A DNA stretch of 39,703 nucleotides from CAZLNO01 sp964561005. GTDB taxonomy: Bacteria > Pseudomonadota > Alphaproteobacteria > Kiloniellales > Rhodovibrionaceae. A program made the translations under genes and the position numbers. Below the pieces are notes generated by a model. It was given only the letters and a program-made list of their open reading frames with translations. It searched no databases and was not told where the DNA came from. The stretch is from positions 1 through 39,703 of the forward strand of contig CAZLNO010000022.1 of assembly GCA_964561005.1 (NCBI GenBank), read 5' to 3'. Shown piece by piece: positions 14,674 through 22,384 of the stretch (its first letter is position 1; each line of letters begins with the position of its first letter).

Positions 14674-16932
14674 TCACTGAGCCGGCGCCCGTCGCCGAGC
14701 CCCCAGGCGCAGGGCGTTGCCGGTCACCGCCAGCGAGGAGCCGGACATGCACAGCGCGGCGATCAGCGGCGTGACCAACCCGGCCACGGCCAGCGGCACG
14801 GCAACCGCGTTATAGCCCAGCGACAGCGCGAAGTTCTGCCGCACCAGCCGCCCGGACCGCCGCGCCACCTCGAGAACTTCCAGCACCGGCGCCAGACGGT
14901 CGCCCTGGAAGACGGCGTCGGCCGCGGTCTGGCTGATGTCGACCGCGCTGGCCGGCGAGAGCGAGACCGTCGCCGCCGCGAGCGCCGGCGCGTCGTTCAG
15001 GCCGTCGCCCACCATCAGCACCTTGCGTCCCGACGCGACAAGGTCCTCCAGGCGCGCCACCTTCTCCGCCGGCGTACACTCGGCGGCCCAGTCCTCCACG
15101 CCCAGGCTCCGCGCCACGCGCGCCACGGTCTCGCGGCGGTCGCCGGAGAGCAGCAGCACCCGCTTGCCCTGGTCGCGCAGGCGGCGCACCACCGCGCCCG
15201 CGTCGCCGCGCAGCGGGTCGTCGAAGGCGAAACGCACCGGCGCCCGCCCCGGCCGGCGCAGCCACAGCTCCGGCCCGTCGGCCGGCGGCGCGTCGTCCAC
15301 GCCGACCCACTCGCGCTTGCCCAGGCGGATCTCCCCGGCCTCGGTGGCCAGCGAAAGGCCGCAGCCCGGCGCCTCTTGCACGCCTTCGGCCACCGGCGCG
15401 TCCGGCGCCGCGCGACACAGGGCGCGCGCCAGGGGATGGCGCGAGGCACCGGCCAGCCGCGCCGCCGCCCGCAGGTCGTCGTCGCCCGCATCCGCGCGGC
15501 GCAGCTCCGGCCGGCCCTCGCTCAGCGTGCCGGTCTTGTCGAAGACCACGGTGTCCACCTCGGCCAGGCGCTCCAGGGCGGTGCCGCTCTTCAGCAGGAT
15601 GCCGCGCTTCATCAGGCGCCCGCTGGCGATCACCTGCACCGCCGGAACGGCCAGGCCCAGCGCGCAGGGGCAGGTGACGATCAGCACCGCCACCGCGATC
15701 AGCAGCGCCGGCTGCCACGACAGCCCGCCCAGCAACACCCAGCCCAGGAAGGTGCCCAGCGCCAGCAGGTGCACGACCGGCGCGTAGTGCCGCGCCACGC
15801 GGTCGGCCAGCGCCACGTACTTCGCCCGGCGCTGTTCCGCCGCCTCCATCAGGCGCACGATCTCGGCCAGCAGGGTGTCCTCGCCCACCGCCGCGACCTC
15901 GACCGTCAGCGGCGCGGCCAGGTTCAGCGTGCCGGAAAACACCCGCGTGCCGGGCTGCGCGGCGCGCGGCAGGGTCTCGCCGGTGATCAGGCTGGTGTCC
16001 AGCTCCGACGCGCCGGCCACGACCCGCCCGTCCGCGGCCACGCGCTCGCCGGCGGCGACCAGGACGCGCATGCCGGGCCGCGCCTGCTCGGCCGGCAGCA
16101 CGCGGCGGCCGCCGTCGGCGTCCAGCACGGTGACCGCGCCGCCGCGCAGCGCCAGCAGCCGCTCGGCGGCCGAGCGCGCCTTGCCCCGCGCCCGCCGGTC
16201 GAGGTAGCGCCCGAGCAGCAGAAAGAACAGCAGCGCCACGGCGGAGTCGAAATAGGCGTGCTCGCCGCTATTGATGGTCTCGAACAGGCTCATGCCGCCG
16301 GCCAGGACGACGGCCAGGGAGATCGGCACGTCCATGTTCATGCGCCCGCCCGCCAGGGCCTGGAGCGCCGAGCGGTAGAACGGCCGGCCGGCGTAGACGA
16401 TGGCCGGCAGCGCCACCAGTGCCGAGAACCAGTGCAGCAGGTCGCGGGTCGCCTGCTCCATCCCCGAGGCATGGCCGGCCCAGACGGAGATCGACAGCAG
16501 CATGACGTTGGCCGCCGCGAAACCCGCCACCGCCATCGACCGCAGCAGCTCCCGCTCCTGCCGCGCGTCGTCGCCGGAGAGGCGTTGCGGGTCGTAGGGC
16601 ACCGCGCGGTAACCCAGATCGTCCAGGCACCGCACGAAGTCCCCCGCCCGCTCGGCCGCGCCTTCCCAGGCGAGTTGCAGGCGGCGCGTGGTCATGTTGA
16701 CCCGCGCCTCCCGCACGTCCGGCATGGCGCCCAGCGTCCCCTCGATGGTCTTGATGCAGCCGCCGCAGTGGATGCCCTCGACCATCAGGGCGAGGCGGTT
16801 CAAACCGTCCGGGTCCTGGCGGACATAAGCTGCGATGTCGCCCGCCGGTGCCGGTGTCTCCGCCGCCGCATCCCGGCCCGCCGCCGCGGTTGCGGCCGCC
16901 AGGTCGCCGGCGCCGGTGGTGCAGCAACTCAT
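14674..16932 (-). CDS. fixI: copper-translocating P-type ATPase, CcoI/FixI type
   Basis: 752 residues. An N-terminal heavy-metal-associated domain (GIHCGGCIKTIEG near residue 53) follows a short cysteine-containing start (MSCCTTG). Then come the membrane helices with the CPC metal motif (VTCPCALGLAVPAVQV), the actuator loop LITGETLP, the phosphorylated aspartate in VVFDKTGTLSEG, SRHPLARAL, and MVGDGLNDAPALAAA. This is the CcoI/FixI branch, which supplies copper for cbb3-type cytochrome oxidase assembly. It overlaps fixH by 4 bp and ends the ccoG-fixH-fixI operon. The small ccoS gene that often follows ccoI is not present in the 10 bp before the convergent GGDEF gene. Confidence 0.95.
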   Translation of the reverse strand: MSCCTTGAGDLAAATAAAGRDAAAETPAPAGDIAAYVRQDPDGLNRLALMVEGIHCGGCIKTIEGTLGAMPDVREARVNMTTRRLQLAWEGAAERAGDFVRCLDDLGYRAVPYDPQRLSGDDARQERELLRSMAVAGFAAANVMLLSISVWAGHASGMEQATRDLLHWFSALVALPAIVYAGRPFYRSALQALAGGRMNMDVPISLAVVLAGGMSLFETINSGEHAYFDSAVALLFFLLLGRYLDRRARGKARSAAERLLALRGGAVTVLDADGGRRVLPAEQARPGMRVLVAAGERVAADGRVVAGASELDTSLITGETLPRAAQPGTRVFSGTLNLAAPLTVEVAAVGEDTLLAEIVRLMEAAEQRRAKYVALADRVARHYAPVVHLLALGTFLGWVLLGGLSWQPALLIAVAVLIVTCPCALGLAVPAVQVIASGRLMKRGILLKSGTALERLAEVDTVVFDKTGTLSEGRPELRRADAGDDDLRAAARLAGASRHPLARALCRAAPDAPVAEGVQEAPGCGLSLATEAGEIRLGKREWVGVDDAPPADGPELWLRRPGRAPVRFAFDDPLRGDAGAVVRRLRDQGKRVLLLSGDRRETVARVARSLGVEDWAAECTPAEKVARLEDLVASGRKVLMVGDGLNDAPALAAATVSLSPASAVDISQTAADAVFQGDRLAPVLEVLEVARRSGRLVRQNFALSLGYNAVAVPLAVAGLVTPLIAALCMSGSSLAVTGNALRLGARRRAPAQ

Positions 16933-17423
16933 GGCTTCAACGTGATCCGGCGCGTGGTGTGCAAGGCGTCCCCGCCGCGCTCGGCGGCAATGCGAAGGTC
17001 CCAGACGCCGGCCAGCGGCAGGCTGACCTCGGCGGCATAGCGGCCCGCCTGCCGCGCGCTCAGCTCTGTCACGGTGTCGTAGCCCTCCTGCGTCGGGCGG
17101 ACGAAGCCGACGCGCACGCGATCGGCGCGCAGCGGCCGGCCCTCGGCGTCGTCGAGCGCGACGGTGATCCGGGCCTGGCCATCGCCGCGATCCACGACGT
17201 CCAGCCCCACCTGCCAGCCCAGCGCGGCCTGCGCCTCGGCCGCCGCCAGGGTGGCGTTGTACTTGGCGCTCTTCTCCCAGGGGCTTTCCGTCTGCAGCCC
17301 CCGCCAGGAGCCCAGCGCCGCCCAGATCATCGCCCCGTTCGCGGCGATGATGACGACGAAGAAGCCCACGAAGATCGCGGGGATGTAGACGTTGGGGTCC
17401 TTGATCCTGCGTCGGAAGTTCAT
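16929..17423 (-). CDS. fixH: FixH family cbb3 oxidase assembly protein
   Basis: 164 residues: a short cytoplasmic start (MNFRRRIKDPNVYIPAIF), one membrane helix (about residues 14-36), then a periplasmic domain with the family pattern WEKSAKYNATLAAAEAQAALGW and the strand-rich GYDTVTELSARQAGRYAAEV and GVWDLRIAAER stretches. FixH proteins help mature cbb3-type oxidase together with CcoG and CcoI; the exact step is not settled. It overlaps both neighbours by 4 bp (ATGA at each end), so translation is coupled across all three genes. Confidence 0.93.
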   Translation of the reverse strand: MNFRRRIKDPNVYIPAIFVGFFVVIIAANGAMIWAALGSWRGLQTESPWEKSAKYNATLAAAEAQAALGWQVGLDVVDRGDGQARITVALDDAEGRPLRADRVRVGFVRPTQEGYDTVTELSARQAGRYAAEVSLPLAGVWDLRIAAERGGDALHTTRRITLKP

Positions 17424-18997
17424 CGTGCCGGTCCCCGGAACACTGTCTCATGGACCACCGACTCGCCGCCGGGATCGGTCAGGGCGAAGCGGAGGTCTTC
17501 CTGCTCGCCATCCAGGCTGGAGCGCGGGGCGGTGACGTAGACCTTGTAGGTCGCCACGCTGTCCGGCTCGGCCGAGAGCCTGGCGGTATCGTCCCCGTTC
17601 CCCTCCTGACCGACCACCGAGATGCTGGCCGCCTCCAGGCCCCGCAGGTCCAGGGTGAAGCTGCGCGCCTCGCGGGTCTTGTTCAGGATCTTGACGGTGT
17701 AGCCGTTCTTGATGCTGCCGTCGGACAGCGTGACGAACAGCGGGTTGCGGTCGTGCAGCACGTTGATGTCCAGCGTCGCCCGGAAGGCCAGCGACCACAG
17801 CATCACGCCGGCGACCACCAGGAACAGCAGGGAGTACAGCACCGTGCGCGGGCGGATCAGGCGAATCGTCGCCTTCTCGCCCCGCGCCCGGCGCTCCTGG
17901 TTGCGCAGGGTGTCGTAGGTGATCAGCTCGCGCGGCCGGCCCAGCTTGTCCATCACGGAATTGCAGGCGTCGATGCACAGGCCGCAGCCGATGCATTCGA
18001 GCTGCACCCCGTCGCGGATGTCGATGCCGGTGGGACAGACGGCAACGCACTTGTTGCAGTCGATGCAGTCGCCCAGGCCGTCCAGCTTGCCGGTGTCGTA
18101 GGTCTCGTTCGCCTTTTCCCAGTCGATGTTCGCCAGGCCCGCCCCGCTCAGGGGCGCCCCCTCCGGGCTGCGCGGCAGGTTCGCCGGTGAGACGTGCTCG
18201 TGGCGCTTCCTCGGCTTGCCCCGGGGCTCGCCGCGCCAGGCCTCGTAGGTGATGATCATCGAGTCCTCGTCGAGCATCGCGGCCTGAAAGCGCGGCCAGG
18301 GGCACATGTAGGTGCAGACCTGCTCCCGCGCCCAGCCGGCCAGCAGGTAGGTGGTCGCCGTGAACAGCCCGACGAAGCCGTAGAGCGAGGCCGAGCCCTG
18401 CAGCGTGAAGAACTCGTAAATGGCGGTGGGCGCGTCCTTGAAGTACATGATCCAGGCGCCGCCGGTGGCCAGCGCGATGAGCAGCCAGACGGCGTGCTTG
18501 GCCGTCTTCTTGATCGCCTTCTCGCGGTTGATCGGCTGGCGGTCCAGCTTCATCCGCGCGTTGCGGTCGCCCTCGATCCAGCGCTCCACCAGCACATAGA
18601 GATCGGTCCAGACGGTCTGCGGACAGGCGAAGCCGCACCACACGCGGCCCAGCAGGCTGGTCACCCAGAACAGCCCGATGGCGCCCAGGATCAACAGTCC
18701 CGCAAGGTAGTATATCTCCTGCGGCCAGATCTCGATGAAGAAGAAGTACGCCCGGCGGCTGGGCATGTCGATCAGCACCGCCTGGTCCGGCGCGTTCGGG
18801 CCGCGGTCCCAGCGGATGAAGGGCACCAGGTAGTAGATACCCAGCAGCACGCCCACGACGTACCACTTCAGCTTGCGGAAGAAGCCCTGCACCCGCATCG
18901 GGTAGACCTTGACCCGGCCGGCGTAGAGCTTCTGCTCCTTCTGCTGCTTGCGCGACGGCGCGTCGAAGTTTTCCTGGGTGGTCGTCGTCTCGGCCAT
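17420..18997 (-). CDS. ccoG: cbb3 oxidase accessory protein CcoG (FixG), cupric reductase
   Basis: 525 residues from the ATG at 18997, which begins MAETTTTQENFDAPSRKQQK. There are about five membrane helices (two in the first 130 residues, two between about 185 and 255, and one near 375). The WCGFACPQTVWTDLYVLVER and CTYMCPWPRFQAAMLDEDS motifs belong to the CcoG/RdxA family. Two ferredoxin-type clusters follow: CIDCNKCVAVCPTGIDIRDG and CIGCGLCIDACNSVMDKLG. The C-terminal 130 residues are a periplasmic immunoglobulin-like domain. CcoG reduces Cu(II) to Cu(I) for delivery to the oxidase. The oxidase genes ccoNOQP are not in the window. A weak Fnr-type site lies about 120 bp upstream. Confidence 0.95.
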   Translation of the reverse strand: MAETTTTQENFDAPSRKQQKEQKLYAGRVKVYPMRVQGFFRKLKWYVVGVLLGIYYLVPFIRWDRGPNAPDQAVLIDMPSRRAYFFFIEIWPQEIYYLAGLLILGAIGLFWVTSLLGRVWCGFACPQTVWTDLYVLVERWIEGDRNARMKLDRQPINREKAIKKTAKHAVWLLIALATGGAWIMYFKDAPTAIYEFFTLQGSASLYGFVGLFTATTYLLAGWAREQVCTYMCPWPRFQAAMLDEDSMIITYEAWRGEPRGKPRKRHEHVSPANLPRSPEGAPLSGAGLANIDWEKANETYDTGKLDGLGDCIDCNKCVAVCPTGIDIRDGVQLECIGCGLCIDACNSVMDKLGRPRELITYDTLRNQERRARGEKATIRLIRPRTVLYSLLFLVVAGVMLWSLAFRATLDINVLHDRNPLFVTLSDGSIKNGYTVKILNKTREARSFTLDLRGLEAASISVVGQEGNGDDTARLSAEPDSVATYKVYVTAPRSSLDGEQEDLRFALTDPGGESVVHETVFRGPAR

Positions 18998-19332
18998 CTC
19001 GTACCGTCTCTTCCAGGCTCGGCCGCCCGCCGATCGGGCAACTCGCCATGACATGCGGCGGCGGCCGGCGGCAACGGCCGTGTCGGCGGGCACGCTACAC
19101 ACCTAGGGAACCGCCGCCATTGCGGTAGGTCAATGGAGCGCGCCGCACGCCCCGACGCCACGCGGTCTATTGTCGCACTGCAACGTGAGCGACCTCTGAT
19201 ATGCGCTGGCGGCGCGGCTGGAAGTCCGCCGGCGACCCGGCGCGACGGAAACGGACAAGACGCCGCCTGCCGCGCCTTTCAGCCTCGCCGCCTTGGCCGC
19301 CACGATCATTCCCGCCCGTCAGGAGATTCGCC
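18998..19332. other. intergenic region between divergent ccoG and 5-formyl-THF cyclo-ligase
   Basis: 335 bp without a convincing gene. It holds the weak Fnr-type site. About 19209-19290 is a stretch whose ends can pair (GGCGGCG with CGCCGCC). The 6S RNA gene is often located just upstream of the cyclo-ligase gene in bacteria, but I could not recognise 6S RNA by eye. Confidence 0.5.
19120..19133 (-). promoter_or_regulatory. possible Fnr/FixK-type site upstream of ccoG
   Basis: TTGCGGTAGGTCAA keeps the outer bases of the Fnr consensus TTGAT-N4-ATCAA (TTG at one end, TCAA at the other) but deviates inside. It lies about 123 bp upstream of the ccoG ATG and is also upstream of the divergent cyclo-ligase gene. 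Oxygen control of ccoG-fixH-fixI is usual in alphaproteobacteria. As a site this is weak. Confidence 0.35.
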
Positions 19333-19971
19333 GTGCCCGCCAGCCCCGACCCCTCGGCCGCCAGCCCGGCCTGGGAAGACGTCAAGGCCTGCCGCCGCGA
19401 GCGCCGCAAGGCGCTGATCGCGCGCCGCCAGGCGATGGGCCGCGAGGAGCGCGAGCGACTGCGCGATGCGCTCATCGCCCATATCAGCACAAACTTCCCG
19501 GAGCTGGCCCGGCACACCGTCGGCTTCTACTGGCCGATCCAGGGCGAGCCGGACCTGCGCCACCTGATGGGCGACCTCATCGGCGAGGGCGCGCGCGCCT
19601 GCCTGCCCGTGGTCGTCGAGAAGCGCCGGCCGGTGGAGTTCTGGGCCTGGCATCCGCGCATGCGCATGGAGCCCGGCGACTGGAACATCCCGCAGCCCAG
19701 GGAACGACACCTGGAGCGGCCGACAGCGTTGCTCGTGCCGCTGGTCGGCTTCGGCGGCTTCTACCGGCTGGGCTACGGCGCCGGCTACTACGACCGGACC
19801 CTGGCCGCCCTCGACCCCAAGCCGTTTTGCATCGGCGTCGGGCTGGAGATCGGGCGCCTGGAGACCATCCATCCGCAGCCCCACGACATCCCCATGGACG
19901 CGATCGTGACCGAGGACGGCGTGTGGACCGCGGGCGGTCGCGACCGCTTGGAGACCCCGGCGCGGGGCTGA
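19333..19971 (+). CDS. 5-formyltetrahydrofolate cyclo-ligase
   Basis: 212 residues from a GTG at 19333, chosen because AGGAG lies 7 bases upstream (19321-19325) and because the frame upstream is arginine-rich and unlike the family. The enzyme converts 5-formyl-THF to 5,10-methenyl-THF with ATP. Signature regions are the basic start (RRERRKALIARRQAM), FYWPIQGEPDLRHLM, ACLPVVVEK, and the strongly conserved C-terminal ATP/folate loop LVPLVGFGGFYRLGYGAGYY followed by DRTLAAL. It is divergent from ccoG and 75 bp upstream of the CoA-transferase gene, which has its own strong ribosome site. Confidence 0.93.
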   Translation: MPASPDPSAASPAWEDVKACRRERRKALIARRQAMGREERERLRDALIAHISTNFPELARHTVGFYWPIQGEPDLRHLMGDLIGEGARACLPVVVEKRRPVEFWAWHPRMRMEPGDWNIPQPRERHLERPTALLVPLVGFGGFYRLGYGAGYYDRTLAALDPKPFCIGVGLEIGRLETIHPQPHDIPMDAIVTEDGVWTAGGRDRLETPARG

Positions 19972-20045
19972 TCCGCGCGCGCTTCCGTGACTTCCGCCTT
20001 CCCGGCCGACTTGCTACAACGGCGGGCCGGACAAGGAGGATGCCG

Positions 20046-21248
20046 ATGCCAGGACCGCTCTCCGGCTTTCGCGTCGTGGACGCCACGGCGATGATTTCCG
20101 GACCGCTGGCCACGATGGTGCTGGCCGACCAGGGCGCCGAGGTGATCAAGATCGAGAACCCCGGCGGCGGCGACCACACCCGCGCCGTCGCCAACCGGCG
20201 CGGCGGCTTTTCGGCCAGCTTCGTGAACAACAACCGCAACAAGCGTTCGGTGGCGCTGAACCTGAAGCACGCCGAGGGCTTGGCGGCGCTGAAGCGGATC
20301 TGCGAAGGCGCGGACGTCTTCGTGCAGAACTTCCGCCCCGGCGTGGCCGAGCGCATGGGCATCGGCGAGGACGCCATCCGCGCCGTCGCGCCCGACATCG
20401 TCTACGTCTCCATCAGCGGCTTCGGCGAGCATGGCCCCTATGCCGGCAAGCCGGTCTACGACCCGCTGGTGCAGTCCGTGTCGGGGCTGACCACGGTGCA
20501 GGCGGGCTCGGACCACGCACGGCCGCGGCTGGTGCGCACCATCCTGCCCGACAAGCTGACCGGCATGACCGCCGCCCAGGCGGTCACCGCCGCGCTGCTG
20601 GGGCGAGAGCGCGGCCAGCCCGGCCAGCACGTCAAGCTGTCGATGCTGGGCAGCGTCGTCGCCTTCCTGTGGAGCAGCGACATGGGCAGCCAGACCTTCG
20701 TCGGCGACGAGCTGCCGCAGCAGGACGCCGCCAGCTTCATCGACCTGATCTACGAGACGGCCGACGGCTACATCTCGGTGGCGGTGCAGAGCGACAAGGA
20801 GTGGGCCGCGCTGACCCGCGCGCTGGACCGGCCCGAATGGCTGGAGGACCCGCGCTTCCAGACGCCGGAGCTGCGCCACCGCAACATCGACGCCCGGCTG
20901 AGCCTGACCCAGGAGGTGCTGGCCACCGACAGCGCCGCCAACTGGCTGGCGAAGCTGGAGGTCGAGGGCGTGCCCTGCGCGCCGGTGCTGACCCGCAACG
21001 AGGTGATTCGCCACCCGCAGGTGCTGGAGAACGAGATCGTGCTGGAATACGACCACGCGGCGGCCGGGCGGCTGCGCCAGGCCGCGCCGCCGGCGCGGTT
21101 CTCGCGGACGCCGGCGGAGATCCGCCACGGCGCGCCGGCGCTGGGCCAGGACACCCGCGCGGTGCTGGAGCAGGCGGGCTATTCGGCGGCGGAGATCGGC
21201 GCCCTGGCCGAGGCCGGCACGATCCGCCTGGGCGGCGCGGAGGCGTGA
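20046..21248 (+). CDS. CaiB/BaiF family CoA-transferase
   Basis: 400 residues, normal for class III CoA-transferases, which move CoA between carboxylic acids through an enzyme-aspartyl intermediate. Marks are the N-terminal GFRVVDATAMISGPLATMVL with ADQGAEVIKIENPGGGD, the RNKRSVALNLKHAEGLAALK block, VQNFRPGVAERMG, and the catalytic aspartate in PVYDPLVQSVSG. I choose the second ATG (20046) because AAGGAGG (20033-20039) is 6 bases before it; the ATG at 20040 directly abuts the ribosome site. The acid substrate is not deducible. The next gene encodes a glutathione transferase, with a hairpin repeat between them, so joint transcription is uncertain. Confidence 0.92.
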   Translation: MPGPLSGFRVVDATAMISGPLATMVLADQGAEVIKIENPGGGDHTRAVANRRGGFSASFVNNNRNKRSVALNLKHAEGLAALKRICEGADVFVQNFRPGVAERMGIGEDAIRAVAPDIVYVSISGFGEHGPYAGKPVYDPLVQSVSGLTTVQAGSDHARPRLVRTILPDKLTGMTAAQAVTAALLGRERGQPGQHVKLSMLGSVVAFLWSSDMGSQTFVGDELPQQDAASFIDLIYETADGYISVAVQSDKEWAALTRALDRPEWLEDPRFQTPELRHRNIDARLSLTQEVLATDSAANWLAKLEVEGVPCAPVLTRNEVIRHPQVLENEIVLEYDHAAAGRLRQAAPPARFSRTPAEIRHGAPALGQDTRAVLEQAGYSAAEIGALAEAGTIRLGGAEA

Positions 21249-21282
21249 TACCAAGGGACGTAGAGCTTGACCCATGCGAGGC

Positions 21283-21358
21283 CCTCATGCTTCGACAAGC
21301 TCAGCATGAGGAAAAAACGAAAAAACTCTCCTCACCCTGAGCTTGTCGAAGGGTGAGG
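21283..21358. repeat. paired hairpins carrying inverted TTCGACAAGCTCA loops
   Basis: Two adjacent hairpins. The first has stem CCTCATGC (21283-21290)/GCATGAGG (21304-21311) around TTCGACAAGCTCA. The second has stem CCTCACCC (21330-21337)/GGGTGAGG (21351-21358) around TGAGCTTGTCGAA. The 13-base loops are exact reverse complements, while the stems differ but stay perfectly paired. An A-rich spacer separates them. It lies between the CoA-transferase and GST genes and may end or attenuate transcription. Cores of this type are, to my knowledge, widespread in alphaproteobacterial intergenic DNA. Confidence 0.85.
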
Positions 21359-21392
21359 CCTGCGAGTCAACTTTAATGGCCTTTGGTACGAG

Positions 21393-22097
21393 ATGATCGA
21401 CTTCCACTACTGGCCGACGCCGAACGGCTGGAAGGTCGCCATCATGCTGGAGGAGTGCGGCCTGCCCTACCGCATGATCCCGGTGGACATCCGCCGCGGC
21501 GAGCAGTTCGCGCCGGAGTTCCTGGCGATCAGCCCGAACAACCGCATGCCCGCCATCGTCGACCACGACGACCCCGACGGGCCGATGCCGGTGTTCGAAT
21601 CCGGCGCCATCCTGCTGCACCTGGCCGAGCGGACGGGCCGCTTCATTCCGAGCGACCGCCGGGGGCGCAAGGAGACCTGGGAATGGCTGTTCTGGCAGGT
21701 CGGCAACCTGGGCCCGATGGCCGGGCAGCTCAGCCACTTCGTGAACTACGCGCCGGAGTCCGTGCCGTACGCGCACAAACGCTACGCCGAGGAGTACAAC
21801 CGCTGCCTGGGCGTGCTGGAGCGCCGGCTGGAAGATCGGACGTACATCCTGGGCGAGGCGTACGGCATCGCCGACATGGCCGCCTGGCCCTGGGTGCTGA
21901 TCGCCAAGCCATTGGGCCAGCCGCTGGACGACTTCCCCAACGTCGCCCGCTGGCGCCAGGCCATCAAGGAACGCCCGGCCGTGCAGCGCGCCGTCGACCT
22001 GGGCAAGGATCTGCGCCGGCAAGGCCCGCCGTCGGAGGCCGAGCGCCAGGTGATGTTCGGCCAGACCGCCGAGCGGGTGCGGGGCGAGGACAGGTAG
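21393..22097 (+). CDS. glutathione S-transferase, nu/YfcG-like
   Basis: 234 residues. The N-terminal thioredoxin-like domain begins IDFHYWPTPNGWKVAIMLEE, and the WPTPNG turn matches nu-class enzymes such as YfcG/YghU, which use Thr/Asn rather than Cys or Tyr at the glutathione thiol. The NNRMPAIVDHDD cis-proline loop and FESGAILLHLAERTG glutathione-binding segment follow. The all-helical C-terminal domain contains WLFWQVGNLGPMAGQLSHF and YGIADMAAWPWVLIAKPLG. Nu-class proteins act as disulfide-bond reductases or peroxidases with glutathione. It follows the paired-hairpin repeat and is convergent with the alcohol dehydrogenase. Confidence 0.9.
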   Translation: MIDFHYWPTPNGWKVAIMLEECGLPYRMIPVDIRRGEQFAPEFLAISPNNRMPAIVDHDDPDGPMPVFESGAILLHLAERTGRFIPSDRRGRKETWEWLFWQVGNLGPMAGQLSHFVNYAPESVPYAHKRYAEEYNRCLGVLERRLEDRTYILGEAYGIADMAAWPWVLIAKPLGQPLDDFPNVARWRQAIKERPAVQRAVDLGKDLRRQGPPSEAERQVMFGQTAERVRGEDR

Positions 22098-22106
22098 CGT
22101 GCCGCG

Positions 22107-22133
22107 CCGGTCGCGGTCTCTGGCCGCGACCGG
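22107..22133 (+). terminator. hairpin after the GST gene
   Basis: CCGGTCGCGG (22107-22116) pairs perfectly with CCGCGACCGG (22124-22133) around TCTCTGG, 9 bp after the GST stop codon, followed by AATGTTTTCA. The U-tract is short, so it is a moderate rho-independent terminator at best. Confidence 0.6.
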
Positions 22134-22281
22134 AATGTTTTCAATACGGCTGCGTGCAAGAAAACGTCCGGGGCGCGGCCAAGGCTACGTCCCGCCGAGT
22201 GTTATTGCCGTTCGTGTTATACCGCCCGGCGAATGAAATCGTACATTTAGGATGGCCGCATGCTTGGCGTCCCGCCGACTT

Positions 22282-22332
22282 CGTGTCCGACAGGCTCAGC
22301 ATGGGGTCCTCGTCCTGAGCTTGTCGGACACG
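22282..22332. repeat. long palindrome with the GACA[AG]GCTCAG core
   Basis: CGTGTCCGACA (22282-22292) pairs with TGTCGGACACG (22322-22332), and after one mismatch GCTCAG pairs with CTGAGC. This is a second location of the core seen at 21291 and 21338. It lies between the convergent GST and alcohol dehydrogenase genes, about 50 bp from the latter's stop codon. The remainder of the 287-bp intergenic region shows no gene. Confidence 0.8.
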
Positions 22333-22384
22333 CAGTCGACGCCCTTGGGCGTCAAGGACGAGGCCGCCCAAAAGCCGGGCGGTA

